From the NCBI RefSeq assembly GCF_002814095.1, contig NZ_CP021913.1, forward strand, positions 1,116,001 through 1,180,000: a stretch of DNA of 64,000 nucleotides, given 5' to 3'. The stretch's first letter is position 1; each line of letters begins with the position of its first letter. The position numbers and the translations under genes were made by a program. Below the pieces are notes generated by a model. It worked only from the letters and a program-made list of their open reading frames with translations. It searched no databases and had not been told where the DNA came from. Below are positions 36,385 through 44,591 of the stretch, piece by piece. The stretch comes from Sagittula sp. P11. Lineage in GTDB: Bacteria; Pseudomonadota; Alphaproteobacteria; Rhodobacterales; Rhodobacteraceae.

Positions 36385-38016
36385 TCACTCTGCCGCTTCG
36401 ACTTCCGGCGTCTTCGACATGGCGAAGCCTTCGTAGCCGTTCTGCGCGATCTCCTGGCACTTCTTCCGGTAAGTCCCGACGCCGCCGGTGTAGGACAGCA
36501 CCCGCCGCGGTTTGCCCGCCACGTTGGAGCCGGTGTACCACGAGTCCGTCTTCGAGATCAGCGTGGCATTGGCCGTCTCGTCATGGTGCGCGACCCAGGC
36601 GTCCTCTGCCTCTGCCGTCGGTTCGATCACCGTGGCACCCGCGGCACGCACTGCCTTGATGCAGTCGGTGATCCATTCCGTCTGCTGCTGAAGGCAGGTG
36701 GTCATGTTGCACAGCGCCGCCGAGGGCGCGAGCGGCGCGCCGGTCATGAACAGGTTGGGGAAACCGTGCTTCTGGATGCCAAGCGTGGTGCGGATGTCCT
36801 TCGACCATTCGTCGCGAAGCGTCATGCCGTCGCGCCCGGTGATGTCGATGCGTGTCAGCGCGCCCGACCCGGCGTCAAATCCCACGGCCATGATGATGAC
36901 GTCCAGCTCGTACACCGTGCCGTCCGCCAGCTTCACGCCTTCGGGCACGATCTCGGCAATCGGGTTGTTCCGGACCGGGACGGCGGTGACGTGCTCCTGC
37001 CGGTAGACCTCGAGGTAGTTCGTCTCGAGCGGCACCCGGTGCGTGCCGAACCCGTAATCGCCGGGCTTGGGCACGAGGATGTCGATCAGCTCCGGATCCT
37101 TCAGCCGTGCCGCCATCTTTTCCCGGACGAAGGCACTGATCTCCTCGGACACCTCCTCGTCGAAGAACATCTCGCCGAAGGAGGCGAGCCACAGTTTCAG
37201 CGATCCGTCGGCGTGGGTGTCTTCGAGGATCTTGCGGCGCTGTTCCGGTGTGCAGTCGGCCCAGGCATGTTCGAAGTCGTACTCGAACCCGGTGAAGGTC
37301 ACGGGCAGGTTGGTCTTCAGCTCATCCCAGCGCGCCTTGTAGGCGGCGGCCTCGGCCGGGCCGTACTTCGGGTTCTTCATCGGCAGCACGTATTGCGGGG
37401 TGCGCACGAAGACAGTCAGGGAGTCCACGATCGGCGCGATGGTCTGGATCACCTGGATGCCCGTGGCGCCGATGCCGATCACGCCCACGCGCTTGCCTTC
37501 GAGGTCGATGCCTTCCTTCGGGTAGCGCCCCGTATGGACGATGGTGCCCTTGAAGGTGTCCTGACCCGGAAAGCGGTCGGTCAGCGGCGCCGACAACATG
37601 CCCGTGCAGCCGATGAGGAACCGGGTGTCGAACGTCTCGCCGGTGTCGGTCTTCACGATCCAGCGGCCCGTGTCCTCGTTCCAGCGGGCCGACGTCACCT
37701 TGGCGCCGAAGGTGAAGTCCTTGCGCAGGTCCAGCCGGTCCGCGACGTAGTGCATCCAGCGCTCGATCTCCGGCTGGCCGGGGAAGCGTTCGCTCCACGT
37801 CCAGTCCTTGTAGAGCTTCTCGTCGAACAGGTACTGGTAGATGTAACTCTCGGAGTCGAACTTCGCCCCCGGGTAGCGGTTCCAGTACCATGTGCCGCCG
37901 ACGTCGGTGCCCGCCTCGACGCCGTGCACGTCGAGGCCCTCCTGCCGCAGCTGGTGGAGCTGGTACAGCCCCGCCACGCCCGCGCCGATCACCAATGCGT
38001 CCAGTTTCCGTGTCAT
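36385..38016 (-). CDS. Baeyer-Villiger flavin monooxygenase (cyclohexanone monooxygenase type)
   Basis: A 543-residue FAD- and NADPH-dependent enzyme that inserts oxygen next to a ketone to give an ester or lactone. The FAD motif VIGAGVAGLYQ starts at residue 9, then VGGTWYWNRYPGAKFDSESY. The Baeyer-Villiger fingerprint is at 155-166 (FKGTIVHTGRYP), and the NADPH Rossmann motif VIGIGATGIQVI follows. Length is normal for class B type I enzymes. GGGAGGA precedes ATG 38016; the open frame extends further but without conservation. A nearby esterase (34156) could hydrolyse its product. Confidence 0.9.
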   Translation of the reverse strand: MTRKLDALVIGAGVAGLYQLHQLRQEGLDVHGVEAGTDVGGTWYWNRYPGAKFDSESYIYQYLFDEKLYKDWTWSERFPGQPEIERWMHYVADRLDLRKDFTFGAKVTSARWNEDTGRWIVKTDTGETFDTRFLIGCTGMLSAPLTDRFPGQDTFKGTIVHTGRYPKEGIDLEGKRVGVIGIGATGIQVIQTIAPIVDSLTVFVRTPQYVLPMKNPKYGPAEAAAYKARWDELKTNLPVTFTGFEYDFEHAWADCTPEQRRKILEDTHADGSLKLWLASFGEMFFDEEVSEEISAFVREKMAARLKDPELIDILVPKPGDYGFGTHRVPLETNYLEVYRQEHVTAVPVRNNPIAEIVPEGVKLADGTVYELDVIIMAVGFDAGSGALTRIDITGRDGMTLRDEWSKDIRTTLGIQKHGFPNLFMTGAPLAPSAALCNMTTCLQQQTEWITDCIKAVRAAGATVIEPTAEAEDAWVAHHDETANATLISKTDSWYTGSNVAGKPRRVLSYTGGVGTYRKKCQEIAQNGYEGFAMSKTPEVEAAE

Positions 38017-38232
38017 CCTGTTCCTCCCTTTGGGTATCCTTGCCGGATGGCCCCTCCCGGCCAGCCGATCCACAAAGGCTAGGCGTCCCCTGCCCCGAGG
38101 GTCTTGAACGTTCCTGACGCGCCTTTGAACGAAAGCCGCAACAGCCTGACACATGACGTGAAGCCGCCCGGCTTCCGCAGGGCGCCGCCTCGTGTTAGCG
38201 ATCACCTGACGGATTTTAGGAAGGGTTTGGCC

Positions 38233-38871
38233 ATGCCATACGACGCGGTGATCTTCGATCTGGACGGCACGCTTCTGGACACCGAACGCCTGGCTTTCGA
38301 GGCCGCCCGCCGCGCCAGCTCCCGCTTCGGCCCGCCCATGACCGAGACCTTCTTCCGCACGCTAATCGGTGGCGACATGGCATCGACCAACGCCCGGCTC
38401 GCCGCCGAATACGGCGCCCACCGGATGGCCGAGTTCGACGCCGCCTGGGATGAGGAACACGACAACCTGCTGGTCGCGGGGATGCCCCTGAAACCCACGG
38501 TGCACGCGCTCCTCGACCTGATCGAGGGGATGGGGCTGCCCCGTGCGGTGGCCACGTCGTCGGGCCGCGCCAGCGCCGACCGCAAGCTCCTGGCGGCGGA
38601 TCTGACCCACCGCTTCACCACCGTCGTGACGCGCAATTGCGTGACCCGGCCCAAGCCCGATCCGGAGCCCTACCTCACCGCCGCAGCCCGTCTGAACGTG
38701 GCGCCCGAGCGGTGCCTCGCCTTCGAGGACAGCACGCCCGGCGCCCGCGCCGCACGCGCCGCCGGGATGACCGTTGTCGTGGTGCCGGACATCGCGCTGG
38801 TCGAGGACGGCCATGCCCACCACACCGCCACCGACCTGCTGAGCGGGGCGCGCATGGCCGGGCTGGGCTGA
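38233..38871 (+). CDS. HAD-superfamily hydrolase (beta-phosphoglucomutase/phosphatase type)
   Basis: A 212-residue cytoplasmic HAD phosphatase. The nucleophile motif is FDLDGTLLDTE (Asp9, Asp11), motif II is VATSSGRAS with Thr/Ser, the Lys is in RPKPDPEPYL, and the acidic motif IV is FEDSTPGARAA. The four-helix cap of subfamily IA lies between about residues 17 and 85. AGGAAGGG precedes ATG 38233. The GxxDxxxD-type ending suggests sugar-phosphate or phosphoglycolate-like substrates, but the substrate is not predictable. It diverges from the monooxygenase. Confidence 0.82.
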   Translation: MPYDAVIFDLDGTLLDTERLAFEAARRASSRFGPPMTETFFRTLIGGDMASTNARLAAEYGAHRMAEFDAAWDEEHDNLLVAGMPLKPTVHALLDLIEGMGLPRAVATSSGRASADRKLLAADLTHRFTTVVTRNCVTRPKPDPEPYLTAAARLNVAPERCLAFEDSTPGARAARAAGMTVVVVPDIALVEDGHAHHTATDLLSGARMAGLG

Positions 38872-38887
38872 GCCCCAAGGGCAGCCG

Positions 38888-39718
38888 TCACCCCGCCTTG
38901 CGGCACACGATCTGAACAGGATGGGTCCGGCGCTCCGCGATGTTGCGGGCCGCGTTGCGGACGATCTGCGGTGCCTGCCGGCCCAGCAGGATGTGCACGC
39001 CGAACACGGGAACCTGCCCCTTCTCCGCCATCTCGATGGCCTTGTTATAGCCCGCCAGGTACTTCTCGCCGGTGTCGGTCACGTCGATCCCGGTAAAGCC
39101 GGCCGCCGCGAGCAGGGCCACCGTGTCGTCGGGGCGCATCAGGTAGGCGCCGCTGCCATCTTCAGACCACGGCAGCGGGTGGTGCGGATCGCCCACAGGT
39201 CCCAGCCCGTGTTCCGTGATCGCGAAGAAGGCCCCGGGTTTCAGCACGCGGAACGCCTCGCGGAAGAACCCGGCGCGATCCGGCACGTTCATCGTGACGT
39301 GCTGGCTGTATCCCCCGTCAAACCGTTCATCCTCGAAGGGCAGCGCCTGTCCGTCGCCATGCACGCAGGTGACGCGGCCCGTCATCCCGACCAGATCGGT
39401 CAGCCTGTTCGCCGCCTCGACGAAGGGGGCGGTGATGTCGATGCCCTCAACATGGCAGCCGAAGCGCTGCGCGAGGTAGCGCGCCGGGCCACCGATGCCG
39501 CTGCCGATGTCGACGATCCTCTGGCCTTCGCGGATGGGCAGCGCCTCTGCCAGATCCTGCGTGGCCGGAAAGCCGCGGGCGTGGAAGTGGTCGACCGGGG
39601 CGAGCTGTTCGATGGTCACTGTCTCGGGGTCCATCCCGGCAGCCTTCATGGTCTCGACGATCTTGCCGTAGACGTCCCCGGTGCCCCAGTGGTCCGAGAT
39701 ATTCTGACTGTCCGCCAT
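38888..39718 (-). CDS. SAM-dependent class I methyltransferase
   Basis: A 276-residue small-molecule methyltransferase. Motif I reads RIVDIGSGIGGPARYLA (from about residue 67, acidic Asp70), followed by VEGIDITAPFV (motif II), HGDGQALPFEDERFDGGYSQ and LKPGAFFAITEHGLG. The pattern resembles sarcosine/dimethylglycine or tocopherol-type N/C-methyltransferases. GAGGGAGG precedes the start at 39718. It converges with the HAD gene by 16 bases. Substrate unknown. Confidence 0.78.
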   Translation of the reverse strand: MADSQNISDHWGTGDVYGKIVETMKAAGMDPETVTIEQLAPVDHFHARGFPATQDLAEALPIREGQRIVDIGSGIGGPARYLAQRFGCHVEGIDITAPFVEAANRLTDLVGMTGRVTCVHGDGQALPFEDERFDGGYSQHVTMNVPDRAGFFREAFRVLKPGAFFAITEHGLGPVGDPHHPLPWSEDGSGAYLMRPDDTVALLAAAGFTGIDVTDTGEKYLAGYNKAIEMAEKGQVPVFGVHILLGRQAPQIVRNAARNIAERRTHPVQIVCRKAG

Positions 39719-39860
39719 GCGCGCCTCCCTCTGACGTTGGGGAAGCTTACGGTCAGTTGGCCCGATGTGGCAACGCCGTTGCCGGACGCTTTCCGGTCAA
39801 CCAGCCAGCCGGGCTGCCCCATGGGGCAAACACACTGGCCTGCGCGATGCGGGCGGTCGC

Positions 39861-40964
39861 TCAGATCCTCGCCTGGTACAGCCTGACCTTCAGCCCGCCA
39901 AAGGCCACCTGCGGCCCGGCGTCGAGGTCCAGCCCGGTGGCCTTGGCGAGACCTCCGTCCGAAGTCACCATACCCAGCCGCCATCCGCCGAACCGCTCCT
40001 TCAGCACCGCACCCAGCGACCCGTACAGCCCGAACAGCAGCTTCCGGTCGCCGATCCGCGCGCCGTAGGGCGGGTTGACCATAACCAGTCCCGGCGGCCC
40101 ATCGGGGCGTTCTAGGGCGCTGACCGGCGCGCGGGAGAAAGTGCAGACCCCGGACACGCCGGCGCGCTCCGCGTTGGCCGCGCTGCCACGGATGGCCCCG
40201 TCGTCGCGGTCGGCGCCGAAGAACCGACAGTCCGTAGGCCGGGCTTCCAGGCCGGCATCGCTGCGGATCGCGCCATAGGCCTTGGCATCGAACGTCGGGA
40301 AGGCCTCGAAGGCGAACCCCCGCGCACGGCCCGGCGCCAGCCCCAGCGCGATCTCCGCCGCCTCGATCACGAAGGTCCCTGAACCGCACATGGGGTCGAC
40401 CACCGTTTCGGTCCCGCGATACCCGGCCGCCCTCAAAAAGCACGCCGCCAGCGTCTCGCGCAGGGGGGCCTTGCCGACTGCCTCCTTGTAGCCGCGCCGA
40501 TGCAACAGCTCGCCGGAGGTGTCGAGCGACACGGTCACGAGGTCGTCCTCGATCCGCACCATCACACGGAAGGTCCCTTCGGCCCCGACCTTCAGCCCGG
40601 CCACCTCCATCGCACCGGCCACGCGCGAACGCGCCGCGCGGTCGTGATAGATCTTCGACGCGCGGCAGGTCACGTCGACCCGCACGTCGGCGCCCTTGGG
40701 GAGATAGGCGGCCCAATCCACCTTCTTCGCGCGCTTGTCGAGCTGGGCCAGGTGAAAGGCGCGGAACTCGGCGATGCGGATCAGCACGCGCGACGCCCCG
40801 CGCAGGCAGAGGTTCGCCCGCCAGACGTCGGGCCAGCCGCCGCTTGTCACGACGCCGCCCGCAACGGCCTCAGGCGCGGCGAATCCCTGCTCCGCTGCCT
40901 CCTCTGCCAGCAGGGTTTCCAGCCCGGGCGGGGCGCTCAGGAATATCTCGAAAGGCGTGTCCAT
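39861..40964 (-). CDS. THUMP-domain class I RNA methyltransferase (RlmL N-terminal-like)
   Basis: A 367-residue RNA guanine-N2-type methyltransferase. The N-terminal THUMP region (about 1-160) has FEIFLSAPPGLETLLAEEA and the RNA-binding DVRVDVTCRASKIYHDRAAR. The C-terminal Rossmann domain shows VDPMCGSGTFVIEAAEIA (SAM site) and the catalytic motif MVNPPYG, typical of N2-guanine/adenine methyltransferases. The closest type known to me is the N-terminal part of RlmL (23S rRNA G2445). Start ATG 40964 has only a modest GGGGA site; further upstream codons would run into the SRP RNA gene and are rejected. Confidence 0.82.
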   Translation of the reverse strand: MDTPFEIFLSAPPGLETLLAEEAAEQGFAAPEAVAGGVVTSGGWPDVWRANLCLRGASRVLIRIAEFRAFHLAQLDKRAKKVDWAAYLPKGADVRVDVTCRASKIYHDRAARSRVAGAMEVAGLKVGAEGTFRVMVRIEDDLVTVSLDTSGELLHRRGYKEAVGKAPLRETLAACFLRAAGYRGTETVVDPMCGSGTFVIEAAEIALGLAPGRARGFAFEAFPTFDAKAYGAIRSDAGLEARPTDCRFFGADRDDGAIRGSAANAERAGVSGVCTFSRAPVSALERPDGPPGLVMVNPPYGARIGDRKLLFGLYGSLGAVLKERFGGWRLGMVTSDGGLAKATGLDLDAGPQVAFGGLKVRLYQARI

Positions 40965-41093
40965 GTCCCCGCTCTTACCGGTTCCGGCCCGCCTGTCCAC
41001 AGGGTTTCGCAGAACAGGCCCGGGATCGGAGGGGTCGCGCGGGCCTCCGGTCGCCACGTCTCCGCACGTCGACCGGCGGGCGGGCCGCAACCC

Positions 41094-41121
41094 TTGCAAT
41101 CCGCGGCGCGAACCCCTAAAT
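41094..41121 (+). promoter_or_regulatory. Promoter of the SRP RNA gene
   Basis: TTGCAA (41094-41099) and CTAAAT (41116-41121) are separated by 16 bases, ending about 7 bases before the predicted RNA 5' end at 41128. Both boxes are fair rather than perfect matches to sigma-70 consensus. Confidence 0.45.
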
Positions 41122-41127
41122 GAGCGG

Positions 41128-41222
41128 TCGAGAGGTTGTGCGGGCAGGCGCCTCGCCAACCCGGTCAGGTCCGGAAGGAAGCAGCCGTAACGAGCCCCGC
41201 TTGGGTCGTTGCAATCTCTCAC
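41128..41222 (+). ncRNA. ffs: Small signal recognition particle RNA (4.5S)
   Basis: The core GGTCAGGTCCGGAAGGAAGC at 41163-41182 is the invariant Ffh-binding hairpin of bacterial SRP RNA (asymmetric loop plus GGAA tetraloop region). The outer arms GAGAGGTTGTGC (41130-41141) and GCAATCTCTC (41211-41220) pair to close the long hairpin. Length of about 95 bases is normal for the short 4.5S type without an Alu domain. With Ffh it targets membrane and secreted proteins. A promoter lies just upstream and a terminator starts at 41228. Exact ends are uncertain by a few bases. Confidence 0.95.
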
Positions 41223-41227
41223 CAGAA

Positions 41228-41258
41228 AGCCCCGGCCCCGCGCCGGGGCTTTTGCTTT
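41228..41258 (+). terminator. Terminator of the SRP RNA gene
   Basis: AGCCCCGG (41228-41235) pairs with CCGGGGCT (41243-41250) around a 7-base loop, followed by TTTGCTTTT. It begins 6 bases after the SRP RNA closing stem. Confidence 0.9.
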
Positions 41259-41293
41259 TCCGGATCGTGACGCCAATGGCGTGCGGTCCCGGA

Positions 41294-41833
41294 TCAACGC
41301 TCCGGATGACGGACAAACTTAGCCGCGCCGCGCGTTGCGGCCTTCGCCCAATCCATCTGATCGGGCGTCCCCTCTGCCTCCGGACACACGCTCTTCAGCC
41401 GTTCCTCGGCCTCGTCGGGGGCTTCGCCCGCCTCGATCATCAGGCGCAGCACGGCCATGCCGCAGCGCCCGCCGCCGTTCCGGCTGTTCACAAGAACCCG
41501 CCCGCCGCCCAGCAGCGCACGCCGCGCCTGTTCCGACACGGAAGGCCAGGTCTCCATCTGGCTGGCGCTCGGCCTGTCCCCCGGCCCGATCGCAAGGTGC
41601 ACCCAGCGCGTGCCCTTGTCCTGGATGTTCTGGCCAAGGTTCATGGCGCCTGCGTCCACCAGTTCCCCGGGGGTCACGAGCGACAGCACAATGGCCGGGC
41701 GCCAGCTTGCCAGGTGCTCGAGGTCGCCACGATAGTCGCCGCCCGCACCCGGCAGCGGCGAGATCGCAACGATCCCGCCACCGACGGGCCAAGCATGCAT
41801 CACGACCGCCGATTTCTCTCCGATCCCCGTCAC
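41294..41833 (-). CDS. Tyrosine/dual-specificity phosphatase-like protein with altered active site
   Basis: A 179-residue protein with the overall pattern of small bacterial cysteine phosphatases: a strand into WVHLAIGPGDRPSASQ (WPD-like loop), then the P-loop region and a helix GMAVLRLMIEAGEAPDEAEE. The signature His-Cys-x5-Arg is replaced: residues 116-123 read Asn-Ser-Arg-Asn-Gly-Gly-Gly-Arg, so the nucleophile Cys is Ser117 while Arg123 is kept. It is therefore probably a pseudophosphatase that binds but does not hydrolyse phospho-ligands. The start is GTG 41833; a start at Met12 (41800) is also possible. It ends 36 bases from the SRP RNA terminator. Confidence 0.65.
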   Translation of the reverse strand: MTGIGEKSAVVMHAWPVGGGIVAISPLPGAGGDYRGDLEHLASWRPAIVLSLVTPGELVDAGAMNLGQNIQDKGTRWVHLAIGPGDRPSASQMETWPSVSEQARRALLGGGRVLVNSRNGGGRCGMAVLRLMIEAGEAPDEAEERLKSVCPEAEGTPDQMDWAKAATRGAAKFVRHPER

Positions 41834-41964
41834 TTACCCCGTTCTTTCCGTTCCCTTGTTCACCCGATTGGGGAAAATCCGTTCCCGGCGATGATACACA
41901 CTTGACGCCCCGGTCCTAGCGATTCGGTCGGCGTGACGGCCGTGGACGGTGAACGGGGGTACTC

Positions 41965-43464
41965 TCAGACCACCTGCCCGGGCCGGGCCTCCGCCCAATC
42001 CGACAGGAACTGCCGCAGGTCGGAGCGCCCCGTCGCGGTGATGACGTGCCGGGGCAAGGCGACCCCGGCCTCCAGCGCCAGCCGCAGACATGCTTCGTGG
42101 TCGCGGTCGGCACGGGCCGGGTTGTTCTCCGACCCGTGCAGGATCGTCGACAGGAGCGTGCCCCCGTAGCCGTTGACGTGGCCTAGGTCGGGCCTCAGCG
42201 ACAAAAGCCAGCCCATGGTCTCCGGCAGCCCCTCCCAGCCCGCGATCTGCACCGGCGTGACCCCATGCGCATCCGCTGCGTCGAAGGGCAGACCGATGGC
42301 GATCAGACGCTGCAGATGGTCCAGGCGGTCCGGCAGATGCAGGATCTCGCGGACGATGTTGCGGTAGGGTTCGGCGAGACGGTCGGGATCGACGCAGTCT
42401 CCCGGGCTGTCCAGCCCCTCTGCCGCGCGCACCAGAAGCGCCTCCTCCCGGCTCAGGTCGCAAATTACACCACGCGCCTCGAGCGCCGCCGCGACCTGCG
42501 CGTTGCCGTAGACCTTCGCGAAGGCCAGGGGATGCGTGTCTTGCCAGCGCCGTTCCGGGTCCGCGCCCGCGTCCAGCAGCATTTCGGCCATCCGCCTGTC
42601 GCAGCCACGCCGCGCGGCGTGATGCAAGGCCGTGATGGCGCCACGGTTCAAGTCCTCGATGCCGGAATACGCCTCCAGCAGCATCCCGACCGCGACGTGG
42701 TCGTTGAAATCCATGGCCCGGAACAGCGCGTTCGTTCCCTCCGGCGTCGCCCCCGCAGCCAGCAGCAGACGCAGGCCGCCGTGATGGCCAAGCTCCGTCG
42801 CGTGGTAGAGCGATTCGCCGTCGTTCGGATCGGCGCCGTGATCCAGCAGCCATTCGCCCAAGGCCATGTTGTCGGCGTGGCCGATGGCCCCATAGAGCGC
42901 CGACAGCCGGTGGCCGTCCGGTCCGGGCAGACCGTCATTCACGTCCGCCCCATGCTCCACCAGCAGATCGGCAATGGCCAGCATGTCGCCTTCCAGTTCC
43001 GGGCACTTGTGTATCCAGCGCGAAAAGCTGAGGTGCAGGATCGGCGTTCGCGGCCCCAGCTGCTGTACCGCCAGTTCCGGCCGGGCGGCCAGCGCTTGTT
43101 CCACCGCCGCGCGGCGATAGAGCGCGCATTCCAGTCCAAAAAGGCCATCCGGCAGGTCGGGTGTTTCGGCCAGCAGGCTTTCCGCCAGATCGACCTGCCC
43201 ATGGGCCAGCGCCACCTTCAGGCGCTGCAAGCGGGCGGCCCGGTCGAGGCCGGTCCTCTCCGCCTCTGCCTTCAGCCGCGGCCAGCTGGCGAAGCCGTTC
43301 TCCTGCGCGATGATGAACAGGAAATCGGCCCGGACAAGGTTGGTCAGGTCCTTGCGCGGCGGGTGCTGGCGCACACGTCCGACGGCCCATGGTTCGCGGG
43401 CGATCCACGCGCGGTGCAGAAGTTTGGCGTCGAGACGCAGCTTGTCGAGGGATGTATCGGACAT
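41965..43464 (-). CDS. Ankyrin-repeat protein
   Basis: A 499-residue cytoplasmic protein without signal peptide or membrane segments. Several ankyrin repeats are seen, for example ADLLVEHGADVNDG, GEWLLDHGADPNDGESLYHA, TALHHAARRGCDRRMAEMLL followed by DAGADPE, and GVTPVQIAGWEGLPETMGW. The N-terminal part (LHRAWIAREPWAVGRVRQHP) and the spacing fit a solenoid of about ten repeats. GGAGGA precedes ATG 43464. Ankyrin proteins mediate protein contacts; no partner or effector signal is visible. It stands alone between the phosphatase-like protein and the zinc peptidase. Confidence 0.8.
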   Translation of the reverse strand: MSDTSLDKLRLDAKLLHRAWIAREPWAVGRVRQHPPRKDLTNLVRADFLFIIAQENGFASWPRLKAEAERTGLDRAARLQRLKVALAHGQVDLAESLLAETPDLPDGLFGLECALYRRAAVEQALAARPELAVQQLGPRTPILHLSFSRWIHKCPELEGDMLAIADLLVEHGADVNDGLPGPDGHRLSALYGAIGHADNMALGEWLLDHGADPNDGESLYHATELGHHGGLRLLLAAGATPEGTNALFRAMDFNDHVAVGMLLEAYSGIEDLNRGAITALHHAARRGCDRRMAEMLLDAGADPERRWQDTHPLAFAKVYGNAQVAAALEARGVICDLSREEALLVRAAEGLDSPGDCVDPDRLAEPYRNIVREILHLPDRLDHLQRLIAIGLPFDAADAHGVTPVQIAGWEGLPETMGWLLSLRPDLGHVNGYGGTLLSTILHGSENNPARADRDHEACLRLALEAGVALPRHVITATGRSDLRQFLSDWAEARPGQVV

Positions 43465-43629
43465 CGGCTTCCTCCGTCATCGCCCGCAATCCGCTGCTCG
43501 GGCCAGAGAAATCCGAAGATGTGGGTCTTCGACGTCAGATGCAGGTGCGAAGGCTTTCCGCGAATCAGGTGGCCCCCTGCCGATGGGCCATGCCCGATCC
43601 TAGCGTCAACCGTCCCCGGCGCGCAAGCG

Positions 43630-44472
43630 TCAGAGACGTTCCGCGCCGAAGGTATCGCAGGCCGCGGGGCTGCCCGACTCGTACCCGTTGCTGAACCAGC
43701 GCTGCCGCTGTTCGGAGGTCCCATGTGTGAAGGTATGCGGGTTGGGGACCCGTCCCGCCTTGCGCTGGAGGTAGTCGTCACCGATCCGCTGCGCGGCGTT
43801 CAGCGCCTCGTCGATGTCGCCCGGCTCAAGCAGGTCGTCGACGTAGGAGGCCCATACGCCCGACAGGCAATCCGCCTGCAGTTCCAGCCGCACGGTCAGC
43901 GCATTGGCCTCACGCTCGGAGGCGCGCTGGCGCATGGCGTTGACCTCGGCGAGGATGCCGATCTCGTCCTGGACGTGGTGCGCGACCTCGTGCGCGATGA
44001 CGTAGGCCTGCGCAAAGTCGCCGCCCGCGCCCAGCTCCTGCTTCATGTAGGCGAAAAAGGCGGTGTCGAGGTAGGCCTTCTCATCGGCCGGGCAGTAGAA
44101 CGGTCCGGTGGCGCCCGACGCACCGCCGCAGGGCGACTGCGTGACCTGGCTGAACAGCACCAGCGTCGGGGGATCGTAGGGCTTGCCGAAGGCGTTTGGA
44201 AAGACGTTGGTCCAGACCTGCTCGGTCGTGGCGAGGACCTGCGCGCTGAACTCGCCCGCCTGCTCTTCCTGTTCCGTCAGGGGGCGCGTCTGCTGCGACT
44301 GGCCGGAGCCGTTTCCGGTCAGGATCGGCGACACGTCAATGCCGGTGAAATAGCCGATGGCCAGTACCAGGAGCACGCCGCCGAGGCCCAGTCCGCCGCC
44401 GACGGCAATGCCGCCGCCACGGCCCCGCCTGTCCTCGACGTTGGAACTGCTCCGAATTCCCCTCAGTCGCAT
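43630..44472 (-). CDS. Neutral zinc metallopeptidase (YpfJ/KPN_02809 family)
   Basis: A 280-residue membrane-anchored peptidase. One hydrophobic segment (about 27-45) follows a basic, Gly-rich N-terminus. The catalytic zinc motif is His161-Glu162-Val-Ala-His165 (VIAHEVAHHVQ), with a downstream LELQADCLSGVWA that supplies the third ligand in this family. The Cys pair (SPCGG and FYCPADEKAYLD) is also conserved. ATG 44472 is chosen because GGAGGGTGACC lies at the correct spacing; a GTG six bases upstream overlaps that site. Substrate unknown. Confidence 0.87.
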   Translation of the reverse strand: MRLRGIRSSSNVEDRRGRGGGIAVGGGLGLGGVLLVLAIGYFTGIDVSPILTGNGSGQSQQTRPLTEQEEQAGEFSAQVLATTEQVWTNVFPNAFGKPYDPPTLVLFSQVTQSPCGGASGATGPFYCPADEKAYLDTAFFAYMKQELGAGGDFAQAYVIAHEVAHHVQDEIGILAEVNAMRQRASEREANALTVRLELQADCLSGVWASYVDDLLEPGDIDEALNAAQRIGDDYLQRKAGRVPNPHTFTHGTSEQRQRWFSNGYESGSPAACDTFGAERL

Positions 44473-44591
44473 GGTCACCCTCCGTACACCCAGTCGTGAT
44501 CGAACGTCTTAAGTACGAAGGCGGTTCCCGCAAGGCTTGCGATCCCCTGCCCCGGACAATAGCTTGGCCCCGTCCGATCCAGGGAACCCGC

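Noticed and set aside
40965-41297. Extended N-terminus of the RNA methyltransferase reaching across the SRP RNA gene
   Set aside because: The extension overlaps a well-defined RNA gene, is not conserved in pattern, and the THUMP domain starts at the shorter ATG.
41120-41905. Plus-strand open frame across the SRP RNA and opposite the phosphatase-like gene
   Set aside because: It runs through the RNA gene and its terminator, and its translation shows no recognisable domain.
44473-44478. GTG start of the zinc peptidase six bases upstream
   Set aside because: It would leave no room for the ribosome site, which is optimally spaced for ATG 44472.
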